Assembly: GCF_002995495.1 (NCBI RefSeq)
Contig: NZ_PVZV01000005.1
Span: 496,001-560,000 of the forward strand
Direction of reading: 5' to 3'
Source of the DNA: Actinocorallia populi
GTDB taxonomy: Bacteria > Actinomycetota > Actinomycetes > Streptosporangiales > Streptosporangiaceae
DNA: 64,000 bases
Shown piece after piece: positions 58,747 to 64,000 of the stretch. The notes under the pieces were generated by a model. That model was not told where the DNA came from and made no database searches. It saw only the letters and a list, made by a program, of their open reading frames with translations. Every line of letters begins with the position of its first letter. Position 1 is the first letter of the stretch. Position numbers and translations under genes: made by a program.

Positions 58747-59909
58747 CGCTTCCCCCTCGGCAGGCCCAGCAGGCGCTCGGCCACGATGTTGCGCTGGATC
58801 TCGTTCGTTCCGGCGTAGATGGGCCCGGAGAGGGCGAACAGGTAGCCGTCCATCCAGGCGCCGCCGGCCGCCGCGCCCTCGTCGCGCAGCTCGGCCTCCG
58901 GGCCGAGCAGGTCGAGCGCCGTCTCGTGCAGCCGCACGTCGAGCTCCGACCAGAAGATCTTGTTGACGCTGCCGTCGGCCCCGATGTCGCCGCCGCCGGT
59001 GAGCCGGGCGACGGTGCCGAAGGTGTAGAGGCGGTAGGCCTGCGCGGCGATCCAGGCGTCGGCGACGCGCTCGCCCAGCGAGGCGGGGGCCTCCTGGCCG
59101 CGCTCCTTCCACAGCGCGGCCAGCCGGTCCGCCGCCGCGCAGAAGCGGCCGGGGGAGCGCAGGGACAGGCCGCGCTCGTTCCCGGCGGTGCTCATCGCGA
59201 CACGCCAGCCGTCGCCGGGCGTGCCGAGGACGTCGGCGTCGGGCACGAAGACGTCCTCGAAGAAGATCTCCGCGAAGCCGGGGTGCCCGTCGAGCTTGCC
59301 GATCGGGCGGACCGTGATCCCCTCGGCGTCCAGCGGGAACAGGAAGTAGGTCAGGCCCCGGTGCCGCTCCTGCGAGGGGTCGGACCGGAAGAGCCCGAAG
59401 CCGCGGTGCGCGAACGCGGCGCGGGAGCTCCAGGTCTTCTGGCCGTTCAGGACCCAGCCGCCCCGGGCGTCGTCGCGGACCGCGGTGCTGCGCAGCGCCG
59501 CGAGGTCGCTCCCGGCCTCGGGCTCGGACCAGGCCTGCGCCCAGACCTCGGTGCCGTCGGCCATGGGGCGCAGGTAGAGCTCCTTCTGCTCGGCGGTCCC
59601 GTACTCGAAGATGATCGGGGCGAGCAGGGAGATCCCGTTCTGGGCGACCCGCGAGGGCGCGCCCGCGCGGTAGTACTCCTCCTCGAACAGGACCCACTCC
59701 AGGAGGGAGGCGTCCCGCCCGCCGTAGGCGGCGGGCCAGGAGACGACGGACCAGCCGCCGTCCGCGAGGGTCCGCTCCCACTCGCGGTGCGCGGTGAAGC
59801 CCTCAGGGGTGTCCATGTTCGGCAGGGGCTCGGCGGGCACGTGCTCGCGCAGCCAGGCCCGCGCCTCCTCCTGGAAGGCGCGTTCGCGTTCGTCGAGGTC
59901 GAGGTTCAT
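58743..59909 (-). CDS. Acyl-CoA dehydrogenase, FadE31-like by position
   Basis: A 388-residue ACAD. WAQAWSEPEAGSDLAALRS is the flavin/substrate segment, NGQKTWSSRA follows, and IYAGTNEIQRNIVAERLLGL is the C-terminal signature. Full length, unlike its two partners. It overlaps the preceding hydratase stop by 4 nt. Probably acts in oxidation of the carbon chain left after rings C and D open. Confidence 0.85.
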   Translation of the reverse strand: MNLDLDERERAFQEEARAWLREHVPAEPLPNMDTPEGFTAHREWERTLADGGWSVVSWPAAYGGRDASLLEWVLFEEEYYRAGAPSRVAQNGISLLAPIIFEYGTAEQKELYLRPMADGTEVWAQAWSEPEAGSDLAALRSTAVRDDARGGWVLNGQKTWSSRAAFAHRGFGLFRSDPSQERHRGLTYFLFPLDAEGITVRPIGKLDGHPGFAEIFFEDVFVPDADVLGTPGDGWRVAMSTAGNERGLSLRSPGRFCAAADRLAALWKERGQEAPASLGERVADAWIAAQAYRLYTFGTVARLTGGGDIGADGSVNKIFWSELDVRLHETALDLLGPEAELRDEGAAAGGAWMDGYLFALSGPIYAGTNEIQRNIVAERLLGLPRGKR

Positions 59910-60784
59910 CGGGCTTCCTCGGCGCGCTTGTTCGCCTTCGCCATGCCGCGGGCGTCCAGGCCCGCCAGCGAGTCGGCGCTCACCTCGGCGTTGTGGGCGT
60001 GCGCGGCGTGGTGCAGCCCGAAGACCGAGTCCATGCCGGAACGCATGCCCTGGAGGTCCTCGGCCTGGTTGATCGCCTTCTTCGTCAGCGCGAGGCCGAA
60101 GCTCGGCATGTCGCTGATGCGCTCGGCGAGCTCCACGACCTCCGCCTCCAGCCGCTCCCGCGGCACCACGTGGTTGACCATGCCGAGCTCGTGGGCGCGC
60201 TGCGCGCTGAAGCGGCCGCCGGTGTAGAGGAACTCCTTGGCCGCGCGCGGGTTCATCACCCACGGGTGGGCGAAGAACTCCACTCCGGGGATGCCCATGC
60301 GGACGACGGGGTCGGAGAAGAAGGCGTCCTCGGACGCGACGATGAAGTCGCACGACCAGGCGAGCATCAGGCCGCCCGCGATGCAGGCGCCCTGGACCAT
60401 GGCGATCATCGGCTTGGGGATCTCCCGCCAGCGGCGGCACATGCCCAGGTAGACCTCGGCCTCGCGGGCGATCCTGCGGTCGACGCCCTGCTTGCGGGTG
60501 TGGTCCCACCAGATGACGGCCTTGCGCTCGAACGACTCGTCGACGTCGCGGCCGGGGGTGCCGATGTCGTGCCCGGCGCAGAAGTGCTCGCCGTTCCCGG
60601 CGAGCACGATGACCTTGACGTCGTCGTCGTCGACGGCGCGGACGAACGCGGCGTCGAGCGCGTAGGTGACCTTGGAGTTCTGCGCGTTGCGGTACTCCGG
60701 CCGGTTCAGCGTCACGAAGGCGATCGGGCCGCGGCGCTCGTAGAGGACTACCTGCTCCTCGGACGCCGGCTGTTCACTGCTCAT
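59906..60784 (-). CDS. Enoyl-CoA hydratase/isomerase-family protein
   Basis: A 292-residue crotonase-fold protein. FCAGHDIG is the first oxyanion block and GACIAGGLMLAWSCDFIVA the second. A longer C-terminus than EchA20 (LQGMRSGMDSVFGLHHAAHAHN). It is first in the leftward fadE operon and divergent from fadE30 across a KstR2-like box. It probably hydrates an enoyl-CoA made by one of the FadE proteins. Confidence 0.88.
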   Translation of the reverse strand: MSSEQPASEEQVVLYERRGPIAFVTLNRPEYRNAQNSKVTYALDAAFVRAVDDDDVKVIVLAGNGEHFCAGHDIGTPGRDVDESFERKAVIWWDHTRKQGVDRRIAREAEVYLGMCRRWREIPKPMIAMVQGACIAGGLMLAWSCDFIVASEDAFFSDPVVRMGIPGVEFFAHPWVMNPRAAKEFLYTGGRFSAQRAHELGMVNHVVPRERLEAEVVELAERISDMPSFGLALTKKAINQAEDLQGMRSGMDSVFGLHHAAHAHNAEVSADSLAGLDARGMAKANKRAEEAR

Positions 60785-60846
60785 CGAATCTCGTCTCCCT
60801 CTGAGCGGTCATGGGGGTTGCGTGCCGCCCCGTAGAACGTATACCA

Positions 60847-60860
60847 AACAAATGTTTGAT
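60847..60860. promoter_or_regulatory. KstR2-like 14-mer between the hydratase and fadE30
   Basis: AACAAATGTTTGAT fits AnCAARnnYTTGnT fully. It controls both divergent operons by position. Confidence 0.77.
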
Positions 60861-60931
60861 TTAGTATGGTCGCTTCCGCCTTCGGCCGCCACCCCCGCGG
60901 CCGAACGGAACCAGGAGACGGAGAGGCGCGC

Positions 60932-62116
60932 GTGGACCTGACGTACTCGGCGGCGGACGAACGATTCCGCGAGGAGGTGCGGGACTGGCTGGAGACCCAC
61001 CTGACCGGCGACTTCGCCGGTCTGCGCGGCCTCGGCGGCCCCGGGCGCGAGCACGAGGCGTTCGAGGAGCGGCTCGCGTGGGACCGCCACCTCGGCGCCC
61101 ACGGCTGGACCTGCCTCGGCTGGCCGGCCGAGCACGGTGGACGCGATCTGGACCTGCTGCGCCAGATCGTCTTCCACGAGGAGTACGCCCGCGCTAACGC
61201 CCCGGCCAGAGTGAACCACCTGGGCGAGGAGCTGCTGGGGCCGACCCTGATCGCGCTGGGCACTGAGGAGCAGAAGACGCGCTTCCTGCCGGCCATCGCC
61301 GCCGTCGAGGAGCTGTGGTGCCAGGGCTACTCCGAGCCCGGCGCGGGCTCCGACCTGGCCTCGGTGTCGACCCGCGCGCGGCTCGAGGGAGACGAGTGGG
61401 TCGTCGACGGTCAGAAGACGTGGACGTCACTGGCCCAGTACGCCGACTGGTGCTTCGTCGTGGCGCGCACCGTTCCCGGCTCCAAGCGCCATGCCGGGCT
61501 GTCGTACCTGCTCGTCCCGATGCGCCGGAAGGGCGTCGTGATCAGGCCGATCCTCCAGCTCACCGGAACCTCCGACTTCAACGAGGTCTACTTCGACGGG
61601 GCCCGCACCGAGGCATCCCTCGTCGTGGGAGAGCCCGGTGACGGCTGGAAGGTCGCCATGGCCACCCTGGGCTTCGAGCGCGGCATCTCCACCATCGGGC
61701 AGCAGGCGGCCTTCGCCCGCGAACTCGAAGCGATCACCGGGCTCGCCCGCCGCAACGGCACGATCGACGACCCGCTGATCCAGGACCGCATCGCGCACGC
61801 CCGAATGGGCCTGGACCTGCTTCGGCTGCACGCGCTGCGCACCCTGGCCGGGCGGGGCCCGGAATCGCAGGGCCCCGCCCAGGCGTCGGTGTCGAAGCTG
61901 GTCTGGGCGACTTGGCACCGCTCGCTCGGCGAACTGGCCATGCAGGTCGCGGGCGCGGGATCACTGCTCGTCGAGGGCGCGCCGTACGAGCTCGACGAGT
62001 TCCAGCGCCTGTTCCTCTACACCCGTGCCGACACGATCTACGGCGGCTCCAACGAGATCCAGCGCAACATCCTCGCCGAGCGCGTGCTCGGCCTTCCCAG
62101 AGAGGCGAGGCCTTGA
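60932..62116 (+). CDS. fadE30: HIP-CoA dehydrogenase FadE30-like
   Basis: A 394-residue ACAD. I chose the GTG at 60932 because GGAGACGGAGAGG precedes it and the upstream in-frame part overlaps the operator. CQGYSEPGAGSDLASVST, DGQKTWTSLAQYADW and IYGGSNEIQRNILAERVLGLPR are the family blocks. FadE30 desaturates HIP-CoA, the first oxidation after FadD3. The stop overlaps the TTG of the following SDR. Confidence 0.87.
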   Translation: MDLTYSAADERFREEVRDWLETHLTGDFAGLRGLGGPGREHEAFEERLAWDRHLGAHGWTCLGWPAEHGGRDLDLLRQIVFHEEYARANAPARVNHLGEELLGPTLIALGTEEQKTRFLPAIAAVEELWCQGYSEPGAGSDLASVSTRARLEGDEWVVDGQKTWTSLAQYADWCFVVARTVPGSKRHAGLSYLLVPMRRKGVVIRPILQLTGTSDFNEVYFDGARTEASLVVGEPGDGWKVAMATLGFERGISTIGQQAAFARELEAITGLARRNGTIDDPLIQDRIAHARMGLDLLRLHALRTLAGRGPESQGPAQASVSKLVWATWHRSLGELAMQVAGAGSLLVEGAPYELDEFQRLFLYTRADTIYGGSNEIQRNILAERVLGLPREARP

Positions 62117-62928
62117 CCCACTTTGAGACCCCTCCCAAAACCGAGCAGCCGGCACCCGACTACGTGCCCGGACACGGACTGCTGGAAGGCCGCACCGTCG
62201 TGGTCACCGCCGCGGCGGGAGCCGGTATCGGCTCGGCCGCCGTCCGGCGCTGCCTCGAGGAGGGCGCCCGCGCGGTCGTCCTCGGCGACACCCACGAGCG
62301 GCGGCTGGAGGAGGCCGTCCGCGCGCTCGGCGACGAGTTCGGCGCCGACCGGGTCACCGCCGTACCGTGTGATGTGACCGAAGAGACGCAGATCACAGCG
62401 CTGCTGGACGCGGCGGAGCCGTTCGGCGGCGTCGACGTGATGATCAACAACGCCGGTCTCGGCGGCACCGTCTCCCTGCTGGAGATGACCGACGAGCAGT
62501 GGCAGAAGGTCCTGGACATCACCCTCACCGGGACCTTCCGCTGCGTCCGGGCCGCGGGAAGGCGCATGGTCGAGGCGGGCCGCAAGGGCGTGATCGTCAA
62601 CAACGCCTCGGTCGTCGGCTGGCGCGCCCAGGAGGGCCAGGCCCACTACGCGGCGGCCAAGGCCGGGGTCATGGCCCTGACCAGGTCCGCCGCGATGGAC
62701 CTCGCCCCGCACGGCATCCGGGTCAACGCCGTCTCGCCGAGCCTGGCCATGCACCCGTTCCTGGAGAAGGTCACCACCCCGGAGTTCCTCGCCGAGCTGA
62801 AGACCAGAGAAGCGTTCGGCAGAGCGGCGCAGCCCTGGGAGATCGCCAACGTCATGGTGTTCCTCGCCAGCGGCTACTCCTCCTACCTCACGGGCGAGGT
62901 CGTGTCCGTGAGCAGCCAGCACCCCTGA
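62113..62928 (+). CDS. ipdF: SDR, IpdF-like
   Basis: A 271-residue SDR starting at TTG 62113, overlapping the fadE30 stop (TTGA). VTAAAGAGIGSAA is an unusual cofactor loop with an extra Ala compared with TGxxxGxG. NNAGLGGTVSLLEMT, NNASVVGWRAQEGQ and HYAAAKAG hold the catalytic residues. It has the gene order fadE30-SDR-thiolase, as with IpdF and FadA6 in Actinobacteria. IpdF oxidises the 5-hydroxyl of a HIP-CoA intermediate. Confidence 0.83.
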   Translation: MTHFETPPKTEQPAPDYVPGHGLLEGRTVVVTAAAGAGIGSAAVRRCLEEGARAVVLGDTHERRLEEAVRALGDEFGADRVTAVPCDVTEETQITALLDAAEPFGGVDVMINNAGLGGTVSLLEMTDEQWQKVLDITLTGTFRCVRAAGRRMVEAGRKGVIVNNASVVGWRAQEGQAHYAAAKAGVMALTRSAAMDLAPHGIRVNAVSPSLAMHPFLEKVTTPEFLAELKTREAFGRAAQPWEIANVMVFLASGYSSYLTGEVVSVSSQHP

Positions 62929-62941
62929 CAGGAGAATCCCC

Positions 62942-64000
62942 ATGGCCGAGGCCTACATCATCGACGCGGTCAGAACACCCGTCGGCCGCCGCGGCGGCGC
63001 CCTCGCCGCCGTCCACTCCGCCGATCTCGGCGCCCACGTGCTGTCCGCCCTGATGGACCGCAGCGGAGTCGACCCGGGCCGGGTCGACGACGTGATCTTG
63101 GGTTGCAACGACACCGTCGGTTCGCAGGCCGGGGACATCGCCCGCACCGCCTGGCTGGCCGCGGGCCTGCCCGACCACGTGCCCGGCGTGACCATCGACC
63201 GGCAGTGCGGCTCCAGCCAGCAGGCCGTGCACTTCGCCGCGCAGGGCGTCATGTCGGGCACGGCGGACCTCATCGTGGCGGGCGGCGTACAGAACATGTC
63301 CGCCATCCCTATTTCCACCTCGATGACCGTCGGCGAGCAGTTCGGCTTCACCACCCCCTTCGCCGAGTCCGAAGGATGGACCGCCCGGTACGGGGACCAG
63401 GAGGTCTCCCAGTTCCGCTCCGCCGAGATGATCGCGGAGAAGTGGGGGATCACCCGCGAGGCGATGGAGGCGTACGCGCTGCAGAGCCACCGCCGTGCCG
63501 TCGCCGCGACCGACGAGGGCCGCTTCACCAGGGAGATCGCCCCGCTCAGGGGCCTCTCCGCCGATGAGGGGCCGCGCCGCGACACCAGCCTGGAGAAGAT
63601 GGCCGGACTCAGGACCCTCCAGGAGGGCGGCCGGCTCACCGCCGCCGTCGCCAGCCAGATCAGCGACGCCGCGTCGGCGCTCCTGATCGCCTCAGAACGC
63701 GCCGTTGCCGAGCTCGGCCTCACCCCCAGGGCCCGGATCCACCACATCTCGGTGCTGGCCGACGACCCGATCTGGATGCTGACCGGGCCGATCCCCGCCA
63801 CCAGGCGCGCCCTGGAGCGGACCGGCATGTCGATCGAAGACATCGACCTCTTCGAGGTCAACGAGGCATTCGCGTCGGTCGTGCTCGCCTGGCTCGAGGA
63901 GACCGGCGCCGACCCGGAGCGGGTCAACGTCAACGGCGGGGCCATCGCCCTCGGCCACCCGATCGGTGCCACCGGCACCCGGTTGATGACGAGCATGCTG
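62942..64000 (+). CDS. fadA6: Thiolase FadA6-like (3' end outside window)
   Basis: The frame is open to the last base, giving 353 residues. Cys89 (DRQCGSSQQA) is the nucleophile; FEVNEAFA and NGGAIALGHPIGATG hold the later conserved residues; the C-terminal Cys block lies beyond the window. ATG 62942 follows AGGAG. It is third in the fadE30 operon, the place of fadA6, which cleaves a ring-derived 3-keto-CoA in the HIP pathway. Confidence 0.88.
   Translation, partial: MAEAYIIDAVRTPVGRRGGALAAVHSADLGAHVLSALMDRSGVDPGRVDDVILGCNDTVGSQAGDIARTAWLAAGLPDHVPGVTIDRQCGSSQQAVHFAAQGVMSGTADLIVAGGVQNMSAIPISTSMTVGEQFGFTTPFAESEGWTARYGDQEVSQFRSAEMIAEKWGITREAMEAYALQSHRRAVAATDEGRFTREIAPLRGLSADEGPRRDTSLEKMAGLRTLQEGGRLTAAVASQISDAASALLIASERAVAELGLTPRARIHHISVLADDPIWMLTGPIPATRRALERTGMSIEDIDLFEVNEAFASVVLAWLEETGADPERVNVNGGAIALGHPIGATGTRLMTSML

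Noticed and set aside
1-64000. tRNA, rRNA, CRISPR, prophage or insertion sequences
   Set aside because: No cloverleaf, spaced direct-repeat array, integrase, transposase or phage structural gene was seen on either strand.

Overview
The window is G+C-rich DNA from an actinomycete. The evidence is the very high third-position G+C, the frequent GTG and TTG starts, the many 4-nt start/stop overlaps, and a gene set typical of steroid-degrading Actinobacteria (kstD, kshAB, hsaACD, the KstR2-type ring C/D regulon). No rRNA, tRNA, phage, transposase or CRISPR is visible, so the lineage cannot be fixed further.

Layout. (1) 1-11.7 kb is a carbohydrate locus: the 3' part of a GH3 beta-glycosidase, an MFS sugar transporter, a GH78 alpha-L-rhamnosidase, a Tat-exported clan GH-A hydrolase, a sugar ABC importer without its own ATPase, and a divergent AraC regulator. 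(2) 12.1-16.5 kb holds an SDR, a TetR regulator with a long palindromic operator, and an operon of a 3-alpha-hydroxysteroid dehydrogenase-like SDR, an Old Yellow Enzyme with a cysteine cluster, and another hydroxysteroid-type SDR. (3) 16.5-22.0 kb is a branched-chain-amino-acid-type (Liv) ABC importer with a fused LivH-LivM permease. (4) 22.4-34.2 kb is the ring A/B module: hsaD-hsaA-hsaC-kshA1, then kstD, an IclR regulator, a GH1 glucosidase, a DHA2-type MFS pump and a 3-ketosteroid delta4-(5alpha)-dehydrogenase-like flavoprotein. (5) 34.2-42.9 kb holds a TetR regulator, an NTF2/ketosteroid-isomerase-fold protein, a decayed SGNH hydrolase, a large GH106-like rhamnosidase, MarR, and an SMP-30-SDR-P450 operon. 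(6) 43.0-49.4 kb holds an SDR plus NTF2-fold pair, kshA2, a small Cys-rich protein, kshB, a second IclR regulator and a second HsaA-like monooxygenase. (7) 49.5-64.0 kb is the ring C/D (HIP) module: thiolase, echA20, SDR, fadD3, kstR2, ipdA/ipdB, three fadE genes, an enoyl-CoA hydratase, fadE30, ipdF and fadA6 (cut by the window end).

How it works together (inference from families). 3-Hydroxysteroids are oxidised by SDRs. Ring A is desaturated by KstD and the delta4 enzyme. KshAB 9alpha-hydroxylates and opens ring B. HsaA/HsaC/HsaD open and hydrolyse ring A. The remaining propionate (HIP) is activated by FadD3 and degraded by FadE30, IpdF, EchA20, IpdAB, FadA6 and the other FadE proteins. hsaB, hsaEFG, ipdC and mce4 are not in the window.

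Two palindromic operator families divide the pathway. A 17-bp element, YTCCC-N6-C-GGGAR, lies in front of the ring A/B genes, both IclR genes and the Liv importer. A KstR2-like 14-mer, AnCAARnnYTTGnT, lies in front of the ring C/D genes and the SMP-30-SDR-P450 operon. Glucosidases and rhamnosidases near the steroid genes, with a GH1-MFS pair sharing an intergenic region with a 17-bp element, suggest that the natural substrate could be a steroid glycoside such as a saponin. That is a hypothesis.
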